Shown: positions 1 through 7,729 of the stretch, piece by piece | How the letters are laid out: the number at the start of each line of letters is the position of its first letter | How positions within the stretch are numbered: position 1 is the stretch's first letter | NCBI RefSeq assembly: GCF_037478305.1 | Contig: NZ_JBBGAZ010000003.1 | Span: 186,001 to 250,000 of the forward strand | DNA: 64,000 nucleotides | DNA from: Cognatishimia coralii | GTDB lineage: Bacteria > Pseudomonadota > Alphaproteobacteria > Rhodobacterales > Rhodobacteraceae | Direction: 5' to 3' | Program-made: the position numbers and the translations under genes | Notes under the pieces: generated by a model | Database searches by the model: none | What the model was told of the DNA's origin: nothing | The model's input: only the letters and a program-made list of their open reading frames with translations

Positions 1-136
1 TCTGCGTGGGCTGGACATTGTAGAGGCGGAAACGCTTAATGACATTCAATCGGGCTATGCTGGCCCCATTGCCATCATGCTGTCGGTCGAATTCGGCGGC
101 GTCCTCTTGCTAGATCAAAGGGTGATCACGCTATGA
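1..136 (+). CDS. panC: Pantothenate synthetase, C-terminal end (partial)
   Basis: An open frame enters from the left edge and stops at 134-136, giving the last 44 or so residues of a protein. The visible tail contains VEAETLNDI and ends LLLDQRVITL. This resembles the PanC C-terminus, where a short 'dAeTL' strand is followed by a conserved 'LIDN' type ending. PanC condenses pantoate and beta-alanine to pantothenate in the cytoplasm. The stop overlaps the panB start as ATGA, so the two are translationally coupled, and panC-panB adjacency is common in this group. The call rests on the tail plus context, as the catalytic part lies outside the window. Confidence 0.72.
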   Translation, partial: LRGLDIVEAETLNDIQSGYAGPIAIMLSVEFGGVLLLDQRVITL

Positions 137-942
137 GCAAACAAGTCAAAATCCGCCGCACCACTGTTCCTCAGATCGCGGGCCGTAAGGGCGGAGAGCC
201 GATTGTCTCTCTGACGTCCTACCACGCGCATACGGCGGCCATCGTCGACAAATACGCGGATTTCATTCTGGTGGGCGACAGCCTTGGCATGGTGATGCAT
301 GGGATGGAAAGCACGGTGGGTGTGCCTCTGGATCTGATGATCATGCATGGCAAAGCGGTTGTGCGTGGCACCCAGCAGGCTTTGATTGTCGTGGACATGC
401 CCTTCGGCACCTATGAGGAAAGCCCCGGTGTGGCCTTCCGGAACGCGGCCAAGATCATGAAAGAAACCCAATGCGGGGCCGTAAAGCTTGAAGGCGGCAA
501 ACGCATGGCTGAGACCATCCATTTCCTCGTGGAACGTGGCATTCCGGTGATGGCGCATGTCGGCCTGACGCCTCAGTCCAGCAACGTCATGGGCGGGTTC
601 AAAACACAAGGCCGCGACGAGGACGGCTGGGCCGCCATCGAAGAAGACGCGCGCGCAGTTGCAGAAGCGGGAGCCTTTGCGGTTGTTCTGGAAGGGATGG
701 TTGAGCCTCTGGCCGCCAAGATCACCAAACAGATCGCGATCCCCACGATTGGGATCGGAGCTTCGGCCGAATGCGACGGGCAGATCCTTGTGCTTGAGGA
801 TATGCTGGGCTTGAACGAATGGACGCCGAAGTTCGTGAAAGTCTATGGCGACCTTGGTCCGGCGATTGAGAAATCCGTGAAAACCTATGCCGAAGAGGTC
901 AAATCCCGCGCCTTCCCCGGCGAGGATCAGGTCTACAAATAA
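133..942 (+). CDS. panB: 3-methyl-2-oxobutanoate hydroxymethyltransferase
   Basis: PanB makes ketopantoate from 2-oxoisovalerate and 5,10-methylene-THF, the first committed step to pantothenate and coenzyme A. The 269-residue product has the usual family length. It shows the metal and substrate loop VGDSLGMVMHG near residue 50, VKLEGG near 120, GIPVMAHVGLTPQ near 140 and the IGIGASAECDGQ segment near 215, all hallmarks of the PanB TIM barrel. It starts inside the panC stop (ATGA overlap), so it is the second gene of a pan operon. It ends three bases before the stop of the opposing dehydrogenase, with no hairpin between them. Confidence 0.95.
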   Translation: MSKQVKIRRTTVPQIAGRKGGEPIVSLTSYHAHTAAIVDKYADFILVGDSLGMVMHGMESTVGVPLDLMIMHGKAVVRGTQQALIVVDMPFGTYEESPGVAFRNAAKIMKETQCGAVKLEGGKRMAETIHFLVERGIPVMAHVGLTPQSSNVMGGFKTQGRDEDGWAAIEEDARAVAEAGAFAVVLEGMVEPLAAKITKQIAIPTIGIGASAECDGQILVLEDMLGLNEWTPKFVKVYGDLGPAIEKSVKTYAEEVKSRAFPGEDQVYK

Positions 943-945
943 GCC

Positions 946-1938
946 TTACAGCATCGATGGGATCACAAGATCCGGTGGGCGATTGCCATGGTCTAACGTC
1001 ATGATATTCAACATGACTTTCTGCCCCATCTCGACGCGTGCCTCATGCGTCGCAGACCCCATATGCGGAAGCAGGACTACATTCTCAAGCGTGCGCAGCT
1101 CTTCGAATTCGGACGCGCCGCCTTCATAGACATCCAGCCCCGCCCCCGCGATGGCGCCCGATTTCAAAGCCCGCGCAAGCGCCGCCTGATCGATCACTTC
1201 GCCGCGTGAGGTGTTCACGATCACCGCGTCTTCTTTCATCAGCTTCAAACGCCGCGCGTTCATCAGATGGAAGGTCGCGGGCGTATGGGGGCAGTTGATC
1301 GAGAGCACGTCCATGCGGGCTACCATCTGATCAAGGCTCTCCCAATAGGTCGCGCCGTGTTCTTCTTCGATAGCGGGATGCAGGCGGCGGCGGTTGTGAT
1401 AATGGACTTCCATGCCAAAAGCCTTGGCCCGACGTGCAACGGCCTGACCGATCCGGCCCATACCTAAAATACCCAGCTTGCGCCCCGCGATCCGCCCACC
1501 CAGCAAAGCATTCGGGGACCAGCCGGCCCAGTCCTCGGGGCTGGATTGCATGACGGCCAGACCTTCGGGGATACGGCGACGCACGGCCAAAATCAGCGCC
1601 ATCGTCATGTCGGCCGTGTCTTCCGTCACAACACCGGGGGTGTTTGAGACCATAATCCCACGCTCATGCGCCTCTTCGACCTCAATGTGATCAAAGCCCG
1701 CGCCATAGTTGGCGATCAGCTTTAGCTGACTGCCGGCTGAGGCAATCAAAGGCGCGTCGATCCGGTCTGTCAGTGTGGTCACCAGCACGTCGGCCGTTTG
1801 CATCGCGGCTTGCAATTCCTCGCGCGACATCGGGCTGTCGTCTTCGCGCAAAGTGACATTGAAAAGCTCCGACATGCGCGACTGAACCTCTTCAGGCAAC
1901 CGTCGCGTAACGACAACACTCAGGGGCGGCTTTGACAT
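946..1938 (-). CDS. D-2-hydroxyacid dehydrogenase (glyoxylate/hydroxypyruvate reductase-like)
   Basis: A 330-residue cytosolic NAD(P)H-dependent D-isomer 2-hydroxyacid dehydrogenase. The Rossmann motif GILGMGRIGQAVARR lies near residue 155. The catalytic Arg sits in NTSRGEVID, the Glu in DVYEGG and the His in LLPHMGSAT. Family relatives reduce glyoxylate or hydroxypyruvate, and the exact substrate cannot be read from sequence. The frame is open upstream, but the ATG at 1938 is chosen because GAGAAG precedes it and the protein then begins at the usual family start. It converges on panB with a 3-base gap and diverges from the SH3 gene across 88 bases. Confidence 0.85.
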   Translation of the reverse strand: MSKPPLSVVVTRRLPEEVQSRMSELFNVTLREDDSPMSREELQAAMQTADVLVTTLTDRIDAPLIASAGSQLKLIANYGAGFDHIEVEEAHERGIMVSNTPGVVTEDTADMTMALILAVRRRIPEGLAVMQSSPEDWAGWSPNALLGGRIAGRKLGILGMGRIGQAVARRAKAFGMEVHYHNRRRLHPAIEEEHGATYWESLDQMVARMDVLSINCPHTPATFHLMNARRLKLMKEDAVIVNTSRGEVIDQAALARALKSGAIAGAGLDVYEGGASEFEELRTLENVVLLPHMGSATHEARVEMGQKVMLNIMTLDHGNRPPDLVIPSML

Positions 1939-2026
1939 GCGGGACTTCTCAATTCTTTCAATATCAGAGCGTTGATGGCACAGTGCCTGACAGAGAGACG
2001 AGGCACAAGAACCCTCGCGCAATTTT

Positions 2027-2584
2027 ATGAGCAGACGGATGTATTCCGCGATGAGAACCTACGGGCGGCACCTGGTATCGGGACTTTGCGCAGTGGCTTT
2101 GGCTATGGGCTTGGCGATTGCGCCAGCACTGGCTGATGACGACGACCATGAATACCGCCGTGGCCCGGTCACAAATCTACCTTTGCCGCGCTATGTTTCA
2201 TTGAAAGCAACGAAGGCCAACGTGCGCCGGGGGCCATCCTTGACCCACCGCATCGATTGGATCTTCAAGCGCCGGAATATGCCGCTGGTTGTCACCGCAG
2301 AGCACGGACACTGGCGTCGCGTGCAGGACATCGACGGGGCTGGCGGCTGGGTGCATTACTCGCTGCTTTCTGGCAGCCGTACGGTGATTGTTACGGCCGA
2401 TATGCTGCCGCTGAATATGCGCGCCGAACCTGACACCGCGATGGTGGCGCAATTGGAATTGGGCGTTGTGGCGCAGTTGCAGAAATGCGGAGAAGATTGG
2501 TGCCGGATTGCGGCAGGCGGCTACAAAGGCTGGGTGCGCAAACACAACATCTGGGGCGTTGGCGAAGACGAAATTCGCGACTAA
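2027..2584 (+). CDS. Exported SH3-domain protein
   Basis: A secreted protein of about 185 residues. A basic N-terminus and the hydrophobic stretch GLCAVALAMGLAIAPALA form a signal peptide, probably cut before DDDDHEYRR. The mature part holds two bacterial SH3-like repeats: KANVRRGPSLTHRIDWIF with WRRVQDIDGAGGWVH, then LNMRAEPDTAMVAQLELG with WCRIAAGGYKGWVR. Each has the 'N-x-R-x-G/E-P' opening and a 'W-V' closing typical of SH3b domains. Such domains often bind peptidoglycan or other envelope components, and no catalytic domain is attached. ATGs at 2027, 2039 and 2051 are all possible. A strong hairpin follows. Confidence 0.8.
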   Translation: MSRRMYSAMRTYGRHLVSGLCAVALAMGLAIAPALADDDDHEYRRGPVTNLPLPRYVSLKATKANVRRGPSLTHRIDWIFKRRNMPLVVTAEHGHWRRVQDIDGAGGWVHYSLLSGSRTVIVTADMLPLNMRAEPDTAMVAQLELGVVAQLQKCGEDWCRIAAGGYKGWVRKHNIWGVGEDEIRD

Positions 2585-2604
2585 CCTTATATTTTATATA
2601 GAAA

Positions 2605-2634
2605 AACGCCGCGCCCAACAAAGAGCGCGGCGTT
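2605..2634. terminator. Bidirectional hairpin terminator
   Basis: Perfect 10-base arms (AACGCCGCGC and GCGCGGCGTT) flank a 10-base loop between the converging SH3 gene and the reductase at 2641. A-rich sequence precedes the left arm, giving a U-run for leftward transcripts. TTCCTGTTTT follows the right arm for rightward ones. Confidence 0.8.
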
Positions 2635-2640
2635 CCTGTT

Positions 2641-3699
2641 TTAGGCAGCTTTGATTGCGCCTGCGTCGATCATCTGCTGGAACATATCCTCCATCGTCTC
2701 TTTCAAAGAGCGATAGGTCATGCCCAAAGCGGCCTTGCTTTTGGAATTGTCCGCCTCCCAACGCACGTTGACGTTCCGCGAGACGAACTTGCGGTCCATC
2801 CCCACCGACGGGCCCGCCAGCCAAACCAGCCATTTCGGCAGCGTCGACTTAGGGATCGCATAGCTTGCACCAAAACGATCTTTGAGTTGAGACAACACTT
2901 CAAAGAGGTCGGTGTTGTGACCTGCAATAATGTGACGCCCTTCTGCCGACGGCACAAATCCCGCAGCCATATGCGCCTGGGCCAGATCGCGCACATCCAC
3001 GATGCCGGTTCCCAAACGGGGCGCACCGCGTTTGAAGGCGCCCTCGCCCACTTGCTTCATGATGTTGAAGCTCTCAGAGGTCGGCACGCCGCCGATCGCG
3101 GGGCCCATCACCAAGCATGGATTGACAGTGACCAGCTTCCAGCGCGATTGCGCGTCCGCGATTTCCCAGGCGGCTTTTTCGGCCAGTGTCTTGGAATAGG
3201 AATACGGCTGATAGTCCAGCGATGCGGTCTCGTTCCAAACGGCTTCTGTCAACACACCCCCCGGGGCGGCGGCACAATCTGCGGCGTCGGTATAGATCGC
3301 GGCGCAAGAGCTCGTGACCACCACGCGCGTCACGCTTTCGGTCGCATTCGCTGTGTTCAGAACGTTGCGCGTGCCTTCGACAGCTGGCTCGATCAACTCT
3401 TTCTGAGGATCTTTGACAGCCGTCGTGAACGGGGATGCCGTGTGAAATACGACACCACAACCGGCCATCGCCTCGGCATAGGATCCGGGTGTCATCAGGT
3501 CTGCTTTGAAAAGCTTGATTTGGCCGGATGTCCGCTCGGCAATTTTGTTCAGGCTTGCCAGCTTGTCGATATTGTCCGGATTACGTACAGGCGCGTGGAT
3601 CGTAGCGCCGCTTTCCAGCAAGCCTTTGACCAACCATCCAGCCACAAATCCTGTAGCGCCAGTCACCATGACCGGCTTGGAGGTATCTACCTCATACAT
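2641..3699 (-). CDS. NAD(P)-dependent epimerase/dihydroflavonol reductase-like enzyme
   Basis: A 352-residue extended short-chain dehydrogenase/reductase. The N-terminal cofactor motif is VTGATGFVAG near residues 12-21. The catalytic YSYSK (Tyr-x3-Lys) lies near residue 165, preceded by VVVTSSCAA carrying the active serine. The spacing and the LVTVNPCLVMGP segment after the lysine fit the dihydroflavonol-4-reductase/aldehyde-reductase branch, whose bacterial members reduce assorted aldehydes or ketones. The substrate is unknown. The start at 3699 is set by AAAGGA eight bases upstream and by the family start MVTGATG. A 7-base inverted repeat lies in the leader region (3808-3839). Confidence 0.82.
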   Translation of the reverse strand: MYEVDTSKPVMVTGATGFVAGWLVKGLLESGATIHAPVRNPDNIDKLASLNKIAERTSGQIKLFKADLMTPGSYAEAMAGCGVVFHTASPFTTAVKDPQKELIEPAVEGTRNVLNTANATESVTRVVVTSSCAAIYTDAADCAAAPGGVLTEAVWNETASLDYQPYSYSKTLAEKAAWEIADAQSRWKLVTVNPCLVMGPAIGGVPTSESFNIMKQVGEGAFKRGAPRLGTGIVDVRDLAQAHMAAGFVPSAEGRHIIAGHNTDLFEVLSQLKDRFGASYAIPKSTLPKWLVWLAGPSVGMDRKFVSRNVNVRWEADNSKSKAALGMTYRSLKETMEDMFQQMIDAGAIKAA

Positions 3700-3807
3700 C
3701 TCGAATTCCTTTGTTTTGATCAGGCTGCGCGGACGCTTGCGATCACTCAGCTCTGCGCCGCGCGTACATCCTACATACACGGCGGAAAGCCAGAATCAAG
3801 ACTTTTT

Positions 3808-3839
3808 AGACATTTTTTGTATTTTTTGTCAGAATGTCT
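3808..3839. promoter_or_regulatory. Inverted repeat upstream of the reductase gene
   Basis: AGACATT (3808-3814) and AATGTCT (3833-3839) form perfect arms around an 18-base T-rich spacer that contains the tandem ATTTTTTGT repeat. It lies just past the rpe stop and about 110 bases upstream of the reductase start. It could be an operator for that gene or a weak hairpin after another transcript, and no neighbouring regulator is present. Confidence 0.35.
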
Positions 3840-3854
3840 TTCCCGACAGCTCAG

Positions 3855-4538
3855 TTACGAGGCAACAGACGCCTTAATCGCGCGGATATTCTCGCCATAG
3901 GGCGCCGGATTTTGAACAGATCCACCTTTGAAGACCGCAGACCCGGCCACGAGAACATCGGCTCCCGCAGCGGCCATCAAAGGTGCGGTTTCCGGCGTGA
4001 TGCCGCCATCGATTTCGATATGGATCGGACGATCCCCAATCATGGCGCGCAATTTCTTGACCTTATCGATCTGGCTGTGAATGAACTTTTGCCCACCAAA
4101 TCCGGGGTTTACGGTCATCACACAGATCAGGTCGACCATATTCAAAAGATAGTCGATGTCCTCAACCCCAGTGCCCGGGTTCAACGCGAGCCCTGCTTTG
4201 CACCCTGCCCCGCGGATCGCCTGTAGCGTGCGGTGAATATGCGGGCCTGCCTCAAGATGCGCGGTCAAGACATCCGCACCAGCATCCGCGAAAGCCTGAA
4301 TATAAGGATCCACCGGAGAGATCATCAGATGCACATCCATGACCGTGTTGATGTGCTTGCGGATCGCAGCGCAAAGCGGCGGACCAAAGGTCAGGTTCGG
4401 CACGAAATGCCCGTCCATCACATCAACGTGGATCCAATCCGCACCCTGCGCCTCAACGGCTTCGATTTCCGCGCCGAAATTGGCGAAATCAGCGGATAGG
4501 ATACTTGGGGCGATCTTGATGGAACGATCAAAGCTCAT
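3855..4538 (-). CDS. rpe: Ribulose-phosphate 3-epimerase
   Basis: Rpe interconverts ribulose 5-phosphate and xylulose 5-phosphate in the pentose phosphate pathway and Calvin-type reactions. The 227-residue product matches the family length. It shows APSILSADF at residues 10-18, the metal ligands in WIHVDVMDGHFVPN (35-48) and MDVHLM (67-72). NPGFGGQKF lies near 145, and IEIDGGI with the phosphate loop VAGSAVF near the end. The ATG at 4538 has AAGGAG upstream and gives the canonical start, while the open frame further upstream lacks family similarity. Confidence 0.95.
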   Translation of the reverse strand: MSFDRSIKIAPSILSADFANFGAEIEAVEAQGADWIHVDVMDGHFVPNLTFGPPLCAAIRKHINTVMDVHLMISPVDPYIQAFADAGADVLTAHLEAGPHIHRTLQAIRGAGCKAGLALNPGTGVEDIDYLLNMVDLICVMTVNPGFGGQKFIHSQIDKVKKLRAMIGDRPIHIEIDGGITPETAPLMAAAGADVLVAGSAVFKGGSVQNPAPYGENIRAIKASVAS

Positions 4539-4599
4539 GAGGGCTCCTTGGGCACATATGATTCGAGGTTGCGCGGAAAATGCGCGCCACGATACGAAA

Positions 4600-4643
4600 T
4601 GGCAATCTTTGCGTTGAAAAAGCTCTTCGTTCGTAAATTGCCA
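4600..4643. promoter_or_regulatory. Inverted repeat in the rpe leader region
   Basis: TGGCAAT (4600-4606) and ATTGCCA (4637-4643) are perfect arms with a 30-base spacer. They lie in the 250-base gap between the divergent rpe and DUF1127 genes. The arms could fold in a transcript or mark a protein site. The rest of the gap shows nothing else I can name beyond presumed promoters. Confidence 0.3.
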
Positions 4644-4788
4644 CGGTGATAGGCCAATGCCCAAAAAGCAGGCAGCGACCTATGCAAAATCAGAATGCGC
4701 GCTATGCCGGAATGTGTGTGGTCGTGCCACAGACGCGCGACTAGATTGAGCGGCAGGGAGGGACATTGAACTTTAAGGAGTTTGTCCC

Positions 4789-5013
4789 ATGGCAAATATC
4801 GACGTAGCAGCTCGTCCTCAGACCACACTTCTCGGCACTCTGGCCGCGCCGTTTGTAGCACTTGGCAACGCGATCATCGCGCATGGCGAAGCAGTTGCAG
4901 ACTATCGCGCAGAGCGGTTTCACCTGAACCTGACTGACGAAGAACTGGCACAACGCGGATTGAACCGCAAAGACCAAGTGCGCAAAGCTTTCGCGCCTTA
5001 TATGTCTTTCTAA
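4789..5013 (+). CDS. DUF1127-family small protein
   Basis: A 74-residue protein whose C-terminal half (residues 35-70) carries a DUF1127-like pattern: ADYRAERFHLNLTDEELAQR, then LNRKDQVRKAF. In this family a short helix pair with 'L-x-x-L-s-d-x-e-L-x-d-I/R-G-l-x-R' is typical. Some alphaproteobacterial members act in RNA turnover and phosphate or stress adaptation, but this paralogue's role is unknown. TTAAGGAG sits nine bases before the ATG. The gene stands alone, with a promoter region of about 250 bases before it and a strong terminator after it. Confidence 0.75.
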   Translation: MANIDVAARPQTTLLGTLAAPFVALGNAIIAHGEAVADYRAERFHLNLTDEELAQRGLNRKDQVRKAFAPYMSF

Positions 5014-5037
5014 GCCAACCAACATTGGCCAAAAAAT

Positions 5038-5061
5038 AAGGGCGCCTCAGCGCCCTTTTTT
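5038..5061. terminator. Bidirectional Rho-independent terminator
   Basis: The stem AAGGGCGC / GCGCCCTT has a CTCA loop and is followed by a T-run rightward. It is preceded by AAAAAATA, so it also provides a U-run leftward. It separates the converging DUF1127 and ilvD genes. Confidence 0.9.
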
Positions 5062-5086
5062 GTGTCTTGCCGCTGCTTGACGAGGA

Positions 5087-6934
5087 TCAGTCCTCATCCA
5101 CCACGCGGATCGCGCCCAGCGAGGCATTCGCAACATGTGCCGCATAGGCCTTCAGCGCCTTGGACACGGCGCGAGGACGGCCCTCGGCTTTCCAAACTGC
5201 CTTGTCCGCTTGCGGGTGTGCAGCACGGCGACGTTCAAGTTCCTCGTCGCTGACCATCAGGTTGATGCTGCGCTTGGAGATCGAGATCTCGATCTTGTCG
5301 CCATCTTCGACCAGCGCAATCAGGCCCTTTTCGGCAGCTTCTGGCGAGGCGTGACCGATCGACAGACCCGCTGAACCGCCAGAGAAACGGCCATCGGTGA
5401 AGAGCGCACAGGTTTTGTCCAGACCTTTGGATTTCAGGTAAGCGGTTGGATAGAGCATTTCCTGCATGCCCGGCCCGCCCTTTGGACCCTCATAACGGAT
5501 CACAACCACGGAATGCGGCTGAACTTCGCCACGCAGAATGCCGTGCATCGCATCGTCTTGGGACTCAAAGACCTTAGCTGTGCCTTCGTATTCATACATG
5601 GACTCGATGACGCCCGCGGTTTTTACGATACAGCCCTGCTCAGCCAAGTTGCCGAACAACACGCAAAGGCCGCCCTGCTCGCTGTAAGCATGTTCAAAGT
5701 CACGCACGCAGCCATCGACCGTGTCGGTATCCAGCTCGGTATACATGCGCGACTGGCTGAATGCTTGCGTCGTGCGCACACCGCCGGGGGCCGCGATGTA
5801 GAGGTCATGCGCCTCATTGCCCGCGGTGTCACGCAGGATGTCCCATTTATCGATGAACTCACCGATGTCTTTGGAGTGCACGGTGGAGCAGTGACGGTGG
5901 ATCTTGCCCTCACGGTCCAGCGCGCCAAGGATCCGTGCGATGCCGCCTGCGCGGTGCACGTCTTCCATGTAGTAATCCGGATGCGACGGCGCGACCTTAC
6001 AAAGATGCGGAATTTCGCGGCTGATGCGGTCCATGTCGGCCATGGTGAAGTCCACTTCGGCCTCATGCGCAATCGCCAAGAGGTGCAGAACCGTGTTGGT
6101 CGAGCCCCCCATCGCCACATCCAGCGCCATGGCGTTTTCAAAGGCATCAAAGGTCGCGATGCCGCGAGGCAGCGCCGATGCGTCGTCATGTTTGTACCAA
6201 CGCTCGCACAGTTCGACGATCTTGTGGCCGGCTTCCTTAAACAAAGCCTCACGCTTGGAGTGGGTCGCCAGCAAAGAGCCGTTGCCCGGAAGCGCCATAC
6301 CCAGCGCTTCGGCCAGACAGTTCATCGAGTTCGCGGTAAACATACCCGAGCAAGAGCCACAGGTTGGGCAAGACGAGCGTTCCAGCTTGGCAACGTCATC
6401 ATCAGAGCGATTGTCGTCAGCAGCACCAACGATAGCAGTCACGAGGTCAGTTTTCAGCTCACCATCGGACAGAATGGTCTTACCCGCTTCCATCGGGCCG
6501 CCCGAGACAAAGATCGTCGGGATGTTCAGGCGCATCGTCGCCATCAGCATGCCCGGCGTGATCTTGTCACAGTTCGAGATGCAAACCAGTGCGTCCGCAC
6601 AATGGGCGTTGGCCATATACTCCACCGAGTCCGCGATGACTTCGCGGGACGGCAAGGAATAGAGCATGCCGTCATGGCCCATGGCGATACCGTCATCGAC
6701 CGCGATGGTGTTCATTTCCTTGGCAACACCGCCGGCCTTTTCGACTTCGCGCGCAACCAACTGGCCGAGGTCTTTGAGATGGACGTGGCCCGGGACGAAT
6801 TCTGTGAAAGAGTTCACAATCGCCACAATCGGCTTTCCAAAGTCACCATCTTGCATACCGGTTGCACGCCACAGCGCGCGGGCGGCGGCCATGCGGCGGC
6901 CAAAGGTTGTGGTCTTGGAACGTAGATCAGGCAT
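5087..6934 (-). CDS. ilvD: Dihydroxy-acid dehydratase
   Basis: IlvD dehydrates 2,3-dihydroxyisovalerate and its methylvalerate homologue in valine and isoleucine synthesis and needs an Fe-S cluster. The product of 615 residues is full length. Cluster and metal residues are visible as C122 in ISNCDKITPG and as C189, C192 and C195 in SSCPTCGSCSGMF. The family start MPDLRSKTTTFGRRMAAARALW follows the ATG at 6934 with AAAGAG upstream. The C-terminal DGRFSGGSAGLSIGHASPEA segment is intact. It is transcribed leftward, separated from eda by about 140 bases, so probably a separate unit from the Entner-Doudoroff genes despite the same direction. Confidence 0.96.
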   Translation of the reverse strand: MPDLRSKTTTFGRRMAAARALWRATGMQDGDFGKPIVAIVNSFTEFVPGHVHLKDLGQLVAREVEKAGGVAKEMNTIAVDDGIAMGHDGMLYSLPSREVIADSVEYMANAHCADALVCISNCDKITPGMLMATMRLNIPTIFVSGGPMEAGKTILSDGELKTDLVTAIVGAADDNRSDDDVAKLERSSCPTCGSCSGMFTANSMNCLAEALGMALPGNGSLLATHSKREALFKEAGHKIVELCERWYKHDDASALPRGIATFDAFENAMALDVAMGGSTNTVLHLLAIAHEAEVDFTMADMDRISREIPHLCKVAPSHPDYYMEDVHRAGGIARILGALDREGKIHRHCSTVHSKDIGEFIDKWDILRDTAGNEAHDLYIAAPGGVRTTQAFSQSRMYTELDTDTVDGCVRDFEHAYSEQGGLCVLFGNLAEQGCIVKTAGVIESMYEYEGTAKVFESQDDAMHGILRGEVQPHSVVVIRYEGPKGGPGMQEMLYPTAYLKSKGLDKTCALFTDGRFSGGSAGLSIGHASPEAAEKGLIALVEDGDKIEISISKRSINLMVSDEELERRRAAHPQADKAVWKAEGRPRAVSKALKAYAAHVANASLGAIRVVDED

Positions 6935-7078
6935 ATCGCTACTCTTTGGGTCTCGTTTCAGGTTGGTCCAATCGCGTGCCACTATCAGGCAGGATTTGCA
7001 AGCGATATGGGACAAATTCTTGCGAGATCAACGCAAGATTTGTGCGACAAAAAAGGTTTCTAACCAACGAAGCCTTGC

Positions 7079-7726
7079 TTAGCGAGGCAACTGGCTGGCC
7101 TCGCGTGCAAGGGCTTCGATCCCGGCCCAATCCCCTGCTTTGACCAGGTCGTTCGGCGCAACCCAGCTGCCGCCTGCGCAGACCACATTTGGCAGCGACA
7201 GATAGCTTTCCGCATTGGACGGGCTCACGCCGCCGGTTGGGCAGAAGGAAATCTGAGGCAGCGGGCTGGCCAAAGACTTCAGTGCGGGTGCGCCACCGCT
7301 GGCTTCGGCTGGGAAGAACTTCAGCATGGAATAGCCGCGTTCCAGCAGTGCCATCGCTTCGCTGGCAGTCGCCGCACCGGCGAGAATGGGCAGACCTTCA
7401 GCTTCTGCGGCATCGAGCAATTTGTCCGTTGCGCCCGGTGACACGCCAAACTGCGCGCCTGCATCCTTGGCGGCTTTGACGTCGTCAGGCGTCAGCAAGG
7501 TGCCTGCACCTACAACGCCGCCTTCTACTTGCGCCATTTCTGAGATCACGTCCAAGGCCGCGGGCGTACGCAATGTCACTTCCAATGCAGGCAATCCGCC
7601 TGCAACCAGAGCCTCAGCCAAAGGGCGCGCATGGGCCACCTCGTGCACAACCAAAACAGGGACAATCGGCGCGAGCTCACAGATTTCGCGAGCTTTCAGG
7701 CTGGCCTCTTGGGGGGTGATCGACAT
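7079..7726 (-). CDS. eda: KDPG aldolase (2-dehydro-3-deoxy-phosphogluconate aldolase)
   Basis: Eda splits KDPG into pyruvate and glyceraldehyde 3-phosphate, the last step of the Entner-Doudoroff pathway. The 215-residue protein shows the catalytic glutamate in ALEVTLRT (E49) and the Schiff-base lysine in LKFFPAE (K136). GAGTLL lies near residue 74 and the phosphate-binding FCPTGG near 165. It begins three bases after the edd stop, so edd and eda are co-transcribed and probably coupled. Family length and all key residues are normal. Confidence 0.95.
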   Translation of the reverse strand: MSITPQEASLKAREICELAPIVPVLVVHEVAHARPLAEALVAGGLPALEVTLRTPAALDVISEMAQVEGGVVGAGTLLTPDDVKAAKDAGAQFGVSPGATDKLLDAAEAEGLPILAGAATASEAMALLERGYSMLKFFPAEASGGAPALKSLASPLPQISFCPTGGVSPSNAESYLSLPNVVCAGGSWVAPNDLVKAGDWAGIEALAREASQLPR

Positions 7727-7729
7727 GGG

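Noticed and set aside
2887..3900. 337-codon + strand frame
   Set aside because: Antisense to the NAD(P)-dependent reductase, whose own motifs are clear.
5513..6925. 470-codon + strand frame
   Set aside because: Antisense to ilvD, rich in Arg, His and Val as such shadows are; no motif.
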